Shown here: in pieces, positions 1 through 9,705 of the stretch | How the letters are laid out: the number at the start of each line of letters is the position of its first letter | Position numbering within the stretch: the stretch's first letter is position 1 | Assembly (NCBI GenBank): GCA_964537685.1 | Contig: CAZICM010000037.1 | Coordinates: 1-64,000 of the forward strand | Origin: CAZICM01 sp964537685 | GTDB taxonomy: Bacteria; Myxococcota_A; Polyangia; Polyangiales; Polyangiaceae | Length of the DNA stretch: 64,000 nucleotides | Reading direction: 5' to 3' | Notes under the pieces: model-generated | The model's database searches: none | Told to the model about the DNA's origin: nothing | The model's input: only the letters and a program-made list of their open reading frames with translations | Translations under genes and position numbers: made by a program

Positions 1-1003
1 GCTTGCAGGCTTGATCCGAAGCGCATTCTTGAATGGACGAGAGCAGTATGCGCTGCGTATTGGGCGATGTCTGATATGAAAATCGATATTCTCGAACGAG
101 TTTATCTTCAGGTCCCCGGGCCTCGATCGTCTTCAGCTTTAGCGATCGTTTTAAGATCATTCCCCGCGCATAGAGCTCCCGGGGCGTTTGTGATTCATAC
201 AAAAATACCAAAGCCCGCGATGCCGGTGAATCAGGGTGATCCGTGTAGTCGATTCGCTCAGGCCCAAACTCCAGCGTATGACCATCCACTGGATCGCGCT
301 CGTTCTTATAGCTATATAAAACCGCATTCTCATTGCGATCCCGCTGCTTGGATATCAGCCACGAGCGAATCACTCCGTCCTTTGAAAAAACTTTCCCGCT
401 GTCTTCGCTCCCATATTCAAAGATCAATCCAGACTTCGCATAGACCGTAAATGCTTCCGGCCCTTTTGCATTTGAGCTCGCAACAATCCTTGAAAAAGAA
501 TCGGGAACCGTCCGGTATTCATTGGGCGCCACTTCCACCAAGCGCGCCCCATCCATACAAAACGCATCCCCCGCATCATCCCGAACGGCTTCAATCTCGC
601 CATCGTCCGCTAGATTCTTGCCGCACCTAGAGATCGCCGACAGCCCTCCCAGCGAAAACCCAAATCCTAAAAATCCGTCATCCGCAGCGCTTGAGTAGCG
701 GACAGAAATGCCTGGCACCTGCCCGCCTCGGCCAGGAACCGCCTCGATCGCATACAAAAAATTCGCTTCGCCGATGCTTGACACCGAAAACGATCCATGA
801 TTGGCGCCCGCTTCAGCCGTCTCCCCATTCGGCAAATCAGAAAGCGGCCGCTCGCCGTCAAAATCGGGACAGCCCCAATACAAATCGCCCGGTGGAAGCG
901 GAACGTGCTGCGCCGTAAATGAAGATGAATCGCTGCATCCCGCGGCCGCCGCGATGGTTATCAGCAGCGCAAGATGTACCTGTTCAAGGATCGAACGCGC
1001 CAT
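1..1003 (-). CDS. SpvB/RHS-type lipoprotein, N-terminal part (cut by window edge)
   Basis: The minus strand is open from an ATG at 1003 to the left edge (334 codons, no stop), so the C-terminus lies outside. The first 23 residues form a lipoprotein signal peptide ending in an Ala-Ala-Gly-Cys lipobox. After a short linker the protein reads like the N-terminal domain of SpvB/TcdB/RHS toxins: a VPGRGGQVPGISVRYSS segment, then GFGFSLGGLSAISRCGK, a FCMDGARLV segment, FEYGS, DRNENAVLYSY and RIDYTDH. In this superfamily the domain is a beta-rich shell that usually precedes a beta-propeller, YD repeats and sometimes a toxic C-terminus. What the C-terminus carries here cannot be seen. A lipidated, surface-bound SpvB-like protein fits other Myxococcota. 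Family identification is from remembered motifs. Confidence 0.85.
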   Translation of the reverse strand, partial: MARSILEQVHLALLITIAAAAGCSDSSSFTAQHVPLPPGDLYWGCPDFDGERPLSDLPNGETAEAGANHGSFSVSSIGEANFLYAIEAVPGRGGQVPGISVRYSSAADDGFLGFGFSLGGLSAISRCGKNLADDGEIEAVRDDAGDAFCMDGARLVEVAPNEYRTVPDSFSRIVASSNAKGPEAFTVYAKSGLIFEYGSEDSGKVFSKDGVIRSWLISKQRDRNENAVLYSYKNERDPVDGHTLEFGPERIDYTDHPDSPASRALVFLYESQTPRELYARGMILKRSLKLKTIEARGPEDKLVREYRFSYQTSPNTQRILLSSIQECASDQACK

Positions 1004-1147
1004 GGCCCGGTCTCGGCGCCGAGCTTATCGTATAAATATTCTGCTGTTGAGGCCCAATGCGTCTCTATCTTTGAATCGATCCGCTCAATCCCCAATCAAC
1101 CCTCTTGTCAATCCCATTCCTCTCGCCTACACCTCCCCAAGCCCATC

Positions 1148-1483
1148 ATGGCCCAGCTTCCTCCCTCCTCGCCCCCCACCGGCCTCTTCCGCAGCGAAAC
1201 CGGTTGGCATGCCGTCGATCTCCAGCCAGACCGCCGCTTTCGGCTCACCCGCTATAACGAGGATAAACCTTATGTGCGTACCTACGATATCTATCTAGGT
1301 ACCGGCGCCCCAGGTGAGCCCAATTCCTGGGTGCTCAGCGCCGAAACCCACGAAAACTTCCATGAAGGCGATGTGATGCCTTCTTCAGAAGTGTTTATTC
1401 TCGGCCTCTCCAATTCAGGTCAGCCCATATCCCTTACCATCTATGGCTTTACATTGGGCCTCTCTCCTGTGCCCGACGAATAA
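1148..1483 (+). CDS. Small hypothetical protein
   Basis: A 111-residue product starting at the ATG that begins MAQLPPSS. The frame is open further upstream to 974, but that stretch lies in the divergent promoter region of the SpvB-like gene, so the later ATG is preferred. No signal peptide or membrane segment is visible. The middle holds an aromatic stretch (GLFRSETGWHAVDL) and the rest is a compact mix of beta-prone segments, perhaps a small beta-sandwich. I do not recognise the family. It is followed after about 60 bases by a small lipoprotein gene on the same strand. Confidence 0.5.
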   Translation: MAQLPPSSPPTGLFRSETGWHAVDLQPDRRFRLTRYNEDKPYVRTYDIYLGTGAPGEPNSWVLSAETHENFHEGDVMPSSEVFILGLSNSGQPISLTIYGFTLGLSPVPDE

Positions 1484-1544
1484 AGAATTCAACAGCCTAT
1501 AAAAAGAATGATCGGTCCGCGCTCTTTATGATAATGCTGGGCTT

Positions 1545-2141
1545 ATGCTTCGCTTTTCGCTCCTCCACGACGGCTACCGCGCCGCCTGCATCGCTTCTCT
1601 TGGCCTGTTTTCCGCCTGCGCTTCCGCCCCGCCTCCAGAACCGGAAACCCCAGTCGTCGAAGCCTCGAACCCAAACGCCTCCACCCTCGTCGTCGCAGGA
1701 TCGGATTCCGAAGCCGGCGACCAAACCCGACATTCACCAAAAAACAATTTAAAAATGGCCGGAGGCTCAGAGCCCTCCAATACCGCCGATCAGCGCAGCG
1801 ATTGCCAAAAACTAAGCAATACCATCCGCACCGAAGCCAATAAACTCGCCGCCGCGCTTAAATCGATGTCCACCTCCGAATTGTCTAGAGCCGCCATGGA
1901 AATCGATGCCTCCTCCCTCATCGTGCGATCCGTACGGGTGAGCGATCCTCAAGTCGTCGATTATCGCGACCGCCAGGCAGAGTATTTTGCTAAATTTGCG
2001 GCCCAGCTTAGAAAACTCGAAAAGGCCCAGGCCGCCAACAATGTGCAAGAGGCTCAGCAGGTGAAAACGGCTGTTTTGCAGGCGGTAAAGGAAAACAAAG
2101 ATTTGGTGATGGAGATGGCTACCTATTGCCAAGGCCGCTAA
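1545..2141 (+). CDS. Small lipoprotein with helical C-terminal domain
   Basis: A 198-residue product. The N-terminus has a hydrophobic stretch ending SLGLFSACAS, a plausible type II signal peptide with Cys at about residue 27. A low-complexity Pro/Ser/Asn linker follows to about residue 85. The C-terminal half (DCQKLSNTIRTEANKLAA to the end) is strongly helical, rich in Ala, Glu and Lys, and contains LRKLEKAQAANNVQEAQQVK, which suggests a helical bundle or coiled coil. A Cys at the start of this domain and one near the C-terminus (ATYCQGR) could pair. The stop lies one base before the end of the convergent GH31 gene. Function unknown. Confidence 0.65.
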   Translation: MLRFSLLHDGYRAACIASLGLFSACASAPPPEPETPVVEASNPNASTLVVAGSDSEAGDQTRHSPKNNLKMAGGSEPSNTADQRSDCQKLSNTIRTEANKLAAALKSMSTSELSRAAMEIDASSLIVRSVRVSDPQVVDYRDRQAEYFAKFAAQLRKLEKAQAANNVQEAQQVKTAVLQAVKENKDLVMEMATYCQGR

Positions 2142-2142
2142 A

Positions 2143-4671
2143 TTAAGGCAGTTGTACCTGCGCTTCGCCTCCTGCCGCCTTTATCTTGAGCCACAAAGTC
2201 CCACCCGTTGCACTTTCATACCAAAACCCTTGTTCCATCGCCTCTAATCCACTCATATCCATCGCTTCGCTCAGCATCATCCCCCCTATCTGAACACTTT
2301 GAGGCTTTTGCCCCAGTCCAATCACTTCAAAGATCGCCCCATTCTTAAATTCTTGCCCAGGGGTATAGCTTAGCTTTAGATCGTTTCCAGTGCCAAGCGC
2401 TTGACCCAATACCGTTCCATCAAAGACCTCAAAGGCCGATTCAGGTCCGGGAGCCGTCCGAATATACAAGATTCCAGGCGTTGTCGCATAAGAATCGATG
2501 GCCATGGGATCGGAGACTGGGGAAAGCGTGTCTATCGTTGGCCTCAGCATCGGCAAGAGTCCGCCCGCCGCAAGAAACAAAGGCAATATTCCCAAGGGAG
2601 CATCCACCACTTCTGTATGCCCCTCGGGCAGGCCGTCAATGGAAGCGCCTGTCCAATAATTCACCCATTTTCCCTTGGGAAAGAGCACTTCGCGCGAGGT
2701 TTTTCCTGCTTCGACAACGGGAGCGACCAACAGCGAATCGCCGAACAGGTAAATATCATTGGGGTGCGATTGCAGTTCTGGATAGGCCAGGCCCAGCGCC
2801 CGCTGTATAGGCCGCCCATCGCCGAGCAATCTCTGGGCATAGCTCCATTCATAAGGAAATAAGCGCAAATGGAGGCGCGTGTAGATGCGATACCAATCGA
2901 GCGATTCCTGATCAAAGCCTGTTTCCGCGCTAAATTCCCAGGCTACATTATTGGCCGAGGTGCCGATTTGCATCACCGTCGATAGCGCTGTCTGTTCAAA
3001 CCAGCGCACAAATGTCTCTTTGTTGGGCGGCGAATGGCGATAGCCTCCTGTGTCCGATCCATAAAAAGGAAAGCCCGAGGGTCCCAGCGATAGCCCTGCA
3101 ATCACCGATGCCGGCAGGCCCCCTACCGCTACATAGCTATCCCCGCCGGAATCGGTGCGGCTTTCTCCGTGCTTTGAAAAATCGGCATCCAAATCGCCCG
3201 GCCATATCAGCGGCCCATTCTTCTGATCGCCGTATTTTCCCGCCCTGCATAATAAAAATCCACCTTCCGGCGGCAGTGTCTCCGCATAGACTTGATGGTA
3301 GAGTAGCGTATATCCCCGGTGCATCGTCCGCTCATCGCTTCCATCGGAAAAGATCCATGTATTGCGTCCGCTCGTCAGTCCGGGAACAATATCTTCGCCA
3401 TAATCAAGCTTATAGCCTTCTATGCCCATCGCCGTATATGTGTTTATCTTGTTCTGCCACCAAGCATAGGCTTGCGTATTTGTAAAATCGATGGGTGTGC
3501 CCCATTTGTTCAGCGAAAGACCGCTTTCCGTGGGATAATACCCGCCCGCCTTCGCCTCTGAAAATAGCGTAGTTAAAGCCGGATCTTTCTCATCCAAATA
3601 GGGCGTATGCCATAGCGCCATCCTAAATCCAAGCGCATGCGCTTTGTCGATCATCGCCTGGGCATCGGGAAATTGAGGCGCATTAAAATCAAAGGTATTT
3701 ACACCCGTTGCATAAGGCCGGTCCACCCATAGCCCCGTCGTCGCTAAATCCAGCGCGCGAATCGTCTCGATATCGCTTTCCACTTCCGCTTGGTCTTTGT
3801 TTTCATCCCTCCATACCCACGGCCCCAGTGCCCACCGCGCCGGTAATCTGGGATATCCCGTCACGTCATAGTAGGCTTTGGTGATGTCCAGCGGGTGATC
3901 TTCGGCAAATAAATAAAAATGAAGCCCCCGATCCGAAAATAATCCCGTGCCAAAGGCGACATCCATTCGATCCGCCTTCTCGGTCCCCAGCGCAAATACC
4001 CCAGGAAAATCATTCTCCACAAACATGCCCCAGCCTCGGGTCCCAATTACAAATGGTACGGGCACATGCGCTTCGTTATAGCCGCTTTCAAGCTCAGGCT
4101 GAAATTCTATCTGCATTCCCCGGATCTTTCCCCGGTGATTGACATCGTCAAAGACTTCGCCCAGGCCATAAAAGCCTTCATTCGCGTCCACGCGGGGCCT
4201 TAGCCTGAAAAATGCAATGGGTTCGCCCCCAGCCTCTGGAATCAGAGATGCCTCTACCGTCCCCGGCCTGGGCGTCTTGAGGCTGAGCATCGCTTTCTTG
4301 TCGCCCGAAAATAAAAGCCTCAGCTTGAGCTCATCGGCGCTTTGACCGGCAATCTCAAGACGCTGCGCAGTCCTCCATGTGGTGGGAGGTGCGCTATACA
4401 GCGGCGTTTCCACATAAAAGCGATACGGGTCGTAGTTGACCTTGTCATCCAGTGCAGGTGTCGTCCCCAGCTCAAAGGCCGAAACAGGAAAACGAAGTAA
4501 CTCGGTACCGCCCCGCATCCAAGCCAACACACCCGTGCCCGTGTCCACCACCACGCTCGCATCACCCGCCGAAAAGGTCGCCCGCTCTCCCGTTGGCGTC
4601 TCCTGTCCATCCCCGCAGCCCAAAGCCAAAAACCCTATGCCCAGTGTCCAGATGACTTTCATCCCCGCCAC
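2143..4671 (-). CDS. GH31 family glycosidase lipoprotein
   Basis: An 842-residue protein with a lipoprotein signal (GIGFLALGCGD, Cys at residue 19), so it probably acts at the outer membrane. It has the full glycoside hydrolase family 31 layout: beta-sandwich N-terminal region to about 280, then the (beta/alpha)8 barrel starting near ALGPWVWRDENK. The nucleophile region is GIEGYKLDYGED (Asp near residue 423) and the acid/base region is WPGDLDADF (Asp near 493). FYGSDTGGY (about 537) matches the conserved FxxxDxGGF segment. GH31 enzymes are mainly alpha-glucosidases and alpha-xylosidases; the nucleophile motif resembles the alpha-xylosidase/alpha-glucosidase type, but substrate cannot be assigned. 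The start is GTG at 4671 or ATG at 4662. Its 5' end faces the kinase gene divergently. Confidence 0.9.
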   Translation of the reverse strand: MAGMKVIWTLGIGFLALGCGDGQETPTGERATFSAGDASVVVDTGTGVLAWMRGGTELLRFPVSAFELGTTPALDDKVNYDPYRFYVETPLYSAPPTTWRTAQRLEIAGQSADELKLRLLFSGDKKAMLSLKTPRPGTVEASLIPEAGGEPIAFFRLRPRVDANEGFYGLGEVFDDVNHRGKIRGMQIEFQPELESGYNEAHVPVPFVIGTRGWGMFVENDFPGVFALGTEKADRMDVAFGTGLFSDRGLHFYLFAEDHPLDITKAYYDVTGYPRLPARWALGPWVWRDENKDQAEVESDIETIRALDLATTGLWVDRPYATGVNTFDFNAPQFPDAQAMIDKAHALGFRMALWHTPYLDEKDPALTTLFSEAKAGGYYPTESGLSLNKWGTPIDFTNTQAYAWWQNKINTYTAMGIEGYKLDYGEDIVPGLTSGRNTWIFSDGSDERTMHRGYTLLYHQVYAETLPPEGGFLLCRAGKYGDQKNGPLIWPGDLDADFSKHGESRTDSGGDSYVAVGGLPASVIAGLSLGPSGFPFYGSDTGGYRHSPPNKETFVRWFEQTALSTVMQIGTSANNVAWEFSAETGFDQESLDWYRIYTRLHLRLFPYEWSYAQRLLGDGRPIQRALGLAYPELQSHPNDIYLFGDSLLVAPVVEAGKTSREVLFPKGKWVNYWTGASIDGLPEGHTEVVDAPLGILPLFLAAGGLLPMLRPTIDTLSPVSDPMAIDSYATTPGILYIRTAPGPESAFEVFDGTVLGQALGTGNDLKLSYTPGQEFKNGAIFEVIGLGQKPQSVQIGGMMLSEAMDMSGLEAMEQGFWYESATGGTLWLKIKAAGGEAQVQLP

Positions 4672-4711
4672 TATGCCCCAGCGCCCCGCCCCAGGTCGAT
4701 ATCAAAACGAT

Positions 4712-7700
4712 ATGGCCTCGTTGTCCAAACGCTCATTTCTCCGGTGTTCAGAACATTCTGCTCTGATAGAATGCCCGGCCGTGGATGAAAAACCCGGGTG
4801 CGATGCATCGGAAAATCCCTTGAACACGGCGATTTCTGGGCAGGATCCAGAAGCCTCCCCGGAGCATGGCTCACAGCCTCCGTCCACCACGCGAAGCTAT
4901 AGGCGCGGGCCCCGGCGCTATTTGCCCGAAGCCATTACAGTACCGGGCCCGCCCGGCGATACAAGCTCGGGCGGCGGTGCCGATTCGAGCGAGAGCGCGC
5001 CCATATCGGCCCGCTGGGATGCTTCTCGCCTGCCTTTGGTCGAGCCTTCGAATTATGCGCGCACCGAAGAAGCGGGACAGGGCGGCATCGGTTTGGTGTG
5101 GAAAGGCCAAGATTTGCGTTTGGGCCGCACGGTTGCGCTCAAAGAGCTGCGTGAAAGCGGCCGGAGCGCGCGCGAACGCTTCTTGCGCGAGGCTCTCGTT
5201 ACGGCGCGCCTTCAGCATCCTTCCATCGTGCCGGTGTATGAAGCGGGCCGCTGGCCTACCGGCGAGCCTTTTTATGCGATGAAACATGTGAGCGGCGATT
5301 CGCTCGATTCCATCATCGAAAAAAGCAAAACCATGGGTCAAAGGCTGGCCCTTTTGCCTCATGTGCTCGCGGTGGCGGAGGCCGTGGCTTATGCGCACAG
5401 CGAAAGGATACTGCACCGCGATCTCAAGCCTTCCAATGTGCTTCTGGGTTCGTTTGGAGAAACGATGGTCATCGATTGGGGATTGGCCAAAGACCTCAAC
5501 GAAGCCGAGCGCGCCGAAAAGCCCCTCGCCGAACAGCCGACGCCATCCGCATCTCCAGAGCAAAAGCATAGCGGCCTGACCCTGGCCGGATCGGTCATGG
5601 GAACGCCCGCCTATATGCCGCCCGAGCAAGCTCTTGGTTTAGCGGTGGACGAACGCGCGGATGTCTATGCGCTGGGCGCCATTCTGTATCATGTGCTTTC
5701 GGGCGCGCCGCCTTATACCGGAGCCAATTCGAAAGAAATCCTTAAAAAAGTGCTTGAAGGCCCGCCGCCCCCTATTTCCAAGCGAATGGAAGGCGTTCCG
5801 CCCGATCTTGCCGCGCTGGTTCACACGGCGATGGCCCGCGATCCCGCCAAACGGTATCCGAGCGCAAAAGAATTCGCCGAAGATTTAAAACGCTATCAAA
5901 CAGGGCAAATCGTCGGAGCTCATACCTATTCATGGCTGGAGCGCATTGTCCGGTTTATCAAGCGGAACAAAACAGCCGTCCTTATTGCGGCGATATCGGC
6001 GCTATCCATTGCCATCGTCTCGGGCTTAAGCCTGCAGGAGCTCATCAAAGCCCGCAAACGCGCCGAAGCCGAGCGGGACCGGGCGGCGGAAAAGCAAGCG
6101 GAAGCCGAACAGGCGCAGAAAAACGCGCAAATGCACGCCGACGATCTGGCCTTGGCGCGCGCTCATGAACTGGCTCCGACCAATCCCAACCAGGCCCTGT
6201 TTTTGCTGAGCGCCCTATCGCCTTGGTTTAACAACTGGGGCGCCGCCCGCACCATTGCCTCCAATGCCCGCTCCTGGGGAATATCCAAGGAATTTGATCA
6301 TGGTGCTTCTGTAAACAATGTTTTATTTCTTTCGAAAAGCAACGCCCTTCTCACGGCCTGCGATGACCGGCTGATACGCATTATCGATTTAAAAACCCGA
6401 TCTGTCCGCGCATTGCGCGGGCATACCGACGAAGTGTATTGGCTCTATCTCTCACCGGATGAAAAGAGGCTCATTACAACGGGCAAAGATAAACGCGTTC
6501 TTTTATGGGATATCGACACGGGAAACCACCGTGAGCTCGCCGATCAGATCATGCATATCGGTGTGTCCAGCAATTTTTTGTATTTGACCATGCTGGGCCG
6601 GAACAACCTGCGGGTTATTGAGATTGATTCGGGAAAGACGCTGGTATCGGCATCTTGGACGCCATCGGGGCTGATTCCTCCCTTTACCGGTGACACAAGC
6701 TTTTCCGCAGACGGCCGCTATGTGGTGCTGGTTCAGGCCACGGGATTGGCGATGTGGGAATTGCCTTCGGGCAAAGCGCTGAGCGCTCCTGCGCTAAAGA
6801 TCAAAAACCCTGAAACCGAAGCCCTCCAGGCTGTATCGGCGGTGGCTCATGGCATCGCCGCCACGGCGCGCATGGATGGCCAAATTCTTTTATGGAATAG
6901 CGCCGATAAAAAAAGCAAATGGCTGAAGGGTCACACCGAAAAAATCGATTTTTTGAGCTTTACAAGCGATGGCCGTACCTTGGTATCGACATCCCGGGAT
7001 GAAACGATCCGCTTTTGGGATATAAAAACCGGCACCTCCACGGTCGCGCCGGGGCATAAAGGAAAAGTATTTTCATGGACCTTTTCGCCCGATGGCCAAT
7101 GGGTTGCGAGCGGCGGAATCGATAAAACCATTCGCATTTTCAGCACCTCGGGCCGCGAAAATTGGACCTTGCGCGGTATGAGCGGCGCAGTGCACGGGGT
7201 TTCTTTTTCGTCCGACGGCCAATCCTTTGCTGCGGCGAGCGGCGATCACTGGGCGCGCGTTTGGGATTTAAGCTCGATAGGCAGCCGCATCTTGAGCGCG
7301 CATGACGGTTCGCTGGAATTTGTGCGGCCTTCGGCCGACAAACGCTTTGTCACCTTTGTGGCCTCGGACGGGCATGTGCATAGGCTCGATATCGATGAGG
7401 CTTTAAAACGAGCAATCAATCCCGCCGAAGAGCATAAAGCGGCAGCCAAGCTTCCTTCCAATTGGCTCACCGGCCACCCTATCGATATGTCGCCCGATGG
7501 CCAGACGGTGGCGGCCAAATTGCCCAATGCTTCTCTTGCGGTGCTCCATGTGGCCGATGGAAAATTAAAACAATTGAAGGGCAATTCGGACGTATTTACA
7601 TTTTTTATTTTCGGAAAAGACAACCGGACCCTGTACAGCCTGAGCGACGATCGCCGGGCCCTGCGCTGGGATGTGGAAACGGGCGAAGTCACCGAAATCG

Positions 7701-8377
7701 CAACCTTCGATCAAAAATGTGTCTATATGGCGCTATCGCCCGATGGCACCCGCATGGCGTTTGGATTGGAAGATGGTTTAATACAATGGAAAGAAACCAA
7801 TTCGGATAAAAATACAATCAAATTGACAGGTCATACCAATATAATCACGGCGCTTCAATTTTCGCCCGATGGCAAGGCAATGCTCTCGGGTTCCCGGGAT
7901 CATGCCCTGTATTTATGGGATCTCACAACAGGCCAATCGAAAAAAGCTTATTTAGCCTTGCCAGCCGAGGCTTTTGTATTTCTTCCGGGGCATAGCTTTG
8001 TAGCCCGGGTTCCGGCTTCATCCATCCGTGTATTCGAAGAGAGCGCCGATGGTTTTAAGGATACGGCTCATTCGCTGCACACGGGCGGAGTCACCTCGAT
8101 GGCGCTATCGGGGGATGGGCGGCAATTGGCCACCGCCAGCGAGGATCACACCGTTCGGCTTGTCGATCTGCCGAGCTTTCAAACCCGGCCTTTAATCGGC
8201 CATTCAAAGAAAGTGCAGAGGGTATTTTACACGGCCGACAATGCGGGCGTTATTTCGGCGGGCGCCGATGGAACCGTGCGTTTTTGGAAGGACGATTTAC
8301 CCGCCGAACCCGGGGCGCTCCGCCGATGGATTGAACAGGCCGCCGCCGAGCGGTACAGCGTGGAACAAGTTCGCTAG
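4712..8377 (+). CDS. Transmembrane Ser/Thr protein kinase with WD40 repeats
   Basis: About 1221 residues from the ATG at 4712; the frame is open upstream into the GH31 gene, and a GTG at 4781 is an alternative start. A disordered N-terminus leads to a Hanks-type kinase domain at about 120-390: GQGGIGLVWKG loop, VALKEL lysine, HRDLKPSN catalytic loop, DWGLAK (a DFG variant) and GTPAYMPPEQA. All key catalytic residues are present. A hydrophobic segment near 418-440 (TAVLIAAISALSIAIVSG) should anchor it, followed by a Glu/Ala coiled coil and, from about 525 to the end, many WD40-like units (GHTDEVYWLYLSPDEK, GHTNIITALQFSPDGK). The propeller would lie outside the cytoplasm, as a sensor or scaffold. 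This architecture is common in Myxococcota and Planctomycetes. It ends overlapping the convergent sigma gene by four bases. Confidence 0.92.
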   Translation: MASLSKRSFLRCSEHSALIECPAVDEKPGCDASENPLNTAISGQDPEASPEHGSQPPSTTRSYRRGPRRYLPEAITVPGPPGDTSSGGGADSSESAPISARWDASRLPLVEPSNYARTEEAGQGGIGLVWKGQDLRLGRTVALKELRESGRSARERFLREALVTARLQHPSIVPVYEAGRWPTGEPFYAMKHVSGDSLDSIIEKSKTMGQRLALLPHVLAVAEAVAYAHSERILHRDLKPSNVLLGSFGETMVIDWGLAKDLNEAERAEKPLAEQPTPSASPEQKHSGLTLAGSVMGTPAYMPPEQALGLAVDERADVYALGAILYHVLSGAPPYTGANSKEILKKVLEGPPPPISKRMEGVPPDLAALVHTAMARDPAKRYPSAKEFAEDLKRYQTGQIVGAHTYSWLERIVRFIKRNKTAVLIAAISALSIAIVSGLSLQELIKARKRAEAERDRAAEKQAEAEQAQKNAQMHADDLALARAHELAPTNPNQALFLLSALSPWFNNWGAARTIASNARSWGISKEFDHGASVNNVLFLSKSNALLTACDDRLIRIIDLKTRSVRALRGHTDEVYWLYLSPDEKRLITTGKDKRVLLWDIDTGNHRELADQIMHIGVSSNFLYLTMLGRNNLRVIEIDSGKTLVSASWTPSGLIPPFTGDTSFSADGRYVVLVQATGLAMWELPSGKALSAPALKIKNPETEALQAVSAVAHGIAATARMDGQILLWNSADKKSKWLKGHTEKIDFLSFTSDGRTLVSTSRDETIRFWDIKTGTSTVAPGHKGKVFSWTFSPDGQWVASGGIDKTIRIFSTSGRENWTLRGMSGAVHGVSFSSDGQSFAAASGDHWARVWDLSSIGSRILSAHDGSLEFVRPSADKRFVTFVASDGHVHRLDIDEALKRAINPAEEHKAAAKLPSNWLTGHPIDMSPDGQTVAAKLPNASLAVLHVADGKLKQLKGNSDVFTFFIFGKDNRTLYSLSDDRRALRWDVETGEVTEIATFDQKCVYMALSPDGTRMAFGLEDGLIQWKETNSDKNTIKLTGHTNIITALQFSPDGKAMLSGSRDHALYLWDLTTGQSKKAYLALPAEAFVFLPGHSFVARVPASSIRVFEESADGFKDTAHSLHTGGVTSMALSGDGRQLATASEDHTVRLVDLPSFQTRPLIGHSKKVQRVFYTADNAGVISAGADGTVRFWKDDLPAEPGALRRWIEQAAAERYSVEQVR

Positions 8378-9609
8378 CCCGGCTCTACGGCATCGCCAAG
8401 CTGCTCCTTCAAATAGGTCCGCAGCTTATTCGTTAGCCTCGCCTCAAGCTGCCTGACCCGCTCCCTCGAAATCCCAAATTCATCGCCGAGCTCTTGAAGG
8501 GTCAGCGGGTCTTCCGCGCGAAGCCTTTTATCGAAAATGACAATATCCTTGCCCTTGAGCGAGCTTCGGAAACGCTCCAAATGTTCGTGCAAGAGCGCGC
8601 CCACCTCCAGCGATTGAAACGTTGTATCCGGATCGTCCACCGCCGAGGGCATCAGCTCTACCCTTGAAATAGGCCGCCCTTCCGCATCGCCCACCGGCGC
8701 GTCCAGCGATGCTTCGCTGCTCGACAGGCGCCGATCCATATCGATCACCTCGGCCTCGTCCACATTGAGCCGCTGCGCAATTTCCGCCGCCGTAGGCTCG
8801 ATCCCCATCGCGGACAGCTTCGATTTTTCCTTGCTCAAATTAAAAAACAGTTTGCGCTGAGCCTGCGTCGTACCCAGCTTCACGAGTCTCCAGTTGTTTA
8901 AAATAAAGCGCAAAATATAGGCTCGGATCCACCAGGCCGAATACGACGAAAGCTTCACGCCCCGGTAGGGATCGTAATGCTTCACCGCTTGCATCAGGCC
9001 GATATTGCCCTCTTGAATGAGATCCATGATGTTTTTGTAGGCCCGCCGGTATTCATACGCGAGCTTCACCACCAGCCTTAAATTCGCCGTGACCAGGCGC
9101 GCCGCCGTCTTTACATCGCCCGTCTTGGCGTAGTGCACCGTCAGCGTCCGCTCTTCGTCGGGCGTTAGCAGCGGATGACGCTGAATCTCGCGCAAATAAG
9201 CCTGAAGCGGATCGACCCGCGACAGCGCCGTGCTCTTGTGAAATGCGCTGTCTGAAGCGTCTTTGGGGGCCCGCGCAAATAAATCTTCGCCCACATCGTC
9301 GCGGATATCGAAGGAATCTCCTTCACCCTCGCCCGGCATCGGCGCGCCAACTTCGAGCACTTCGGGCTCGACTTCGATCACCTCATCGCCGCCGCCCTTG
9401 TCTTCTCCGCGCTCCTGCGAAGACGGCGGCTCCGAATCCGATCGAGGGGCGGGCTCAGTCACCTCGATTGTTTTTGCCGGAATATCTTTTGATTTGGACG
9501 CGCCTGCCTTGGCCGCTTTAACGGGCGCCGCCGTCTTTTTTACGGGCGCAGTCTTTTTTGCCGGCGCCGGCTTTCGCTCCCGCCGGGGCGCGCTTTTGGT
9601 GTTGGCCAC
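8374..9609 (-). CDS. RpoH-like RNA polymerase sigma factor with long N-terminal extension
   Basis: A sigma-70 family protein of about 411 residues. The core carries region 2 (IMDLIQEGNIGLMQAVKHYD, then SSYSAWWIRAYI) and a C-terminal helix-turn-helix (LTLQELGDEFGISRERVRQLE). The region around NWRLVKLGTTQAQRKLFFNL resembles the RpoH (sigma-32) box. RpoH is normally near 290 residues; here about 125 residues are added in front: a Lys/Ala/Pro-rich histone-like tail followed by an acidic Glu/Asp stretch. GTG at 9609 is preferred because AGG sits six bases upstream; TTG at 9615 is the alternative. Myxobacteria carry several such sigma-32 homologues with developmental or stress roles. The specific role is inferred only from the family. 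Confidence 0.9.
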   Translation of the reverse strand: MANTKSAPRRERKPAPAKKTAPVKKTAAPVKAAKAGASKSKDIPAKTIEVTEPAPRSDSEPPSSQERGEDKGGGDEVIEVEPEVLEVGAPMPGEGEGDSFDIRDDVGEDLFARAPKDASDSAFHKSTALSRVDPLQAYLREIQRHPLLTPDEERTLTVHYAKTGDVKTAARLVTANLRLVVKLAYEYRRAYKNIMDLIQEGNIGLMQAVKHYDPYRGVKLSSYSAWWIRAYILRFILNNWRLVKLGTTQAQRKLFFNLSKEKSKLSAMGIEPTAAEIAQRLNVDEAEVIDMDRRLSSSEASLDAPVGDAEGRPISRVELMPSAVDDPDTTFQSLEVGALLHEHLERFRSSLKGKDIVIFDKRLRAEDPLTLQELGDEFGISRERVRQLEARLTNKLRTYLKEQLGDAVEPG

Positions 9610-9705
9610 GTGCAACCTCGCTTGTTCGGCCCGGGGTTCTACCGAACTTCGGGCTTCCGCGCTACTCTACAAAACGGCCGCCCAAGGCCGTGCCGAATCT
9701 TTTTT

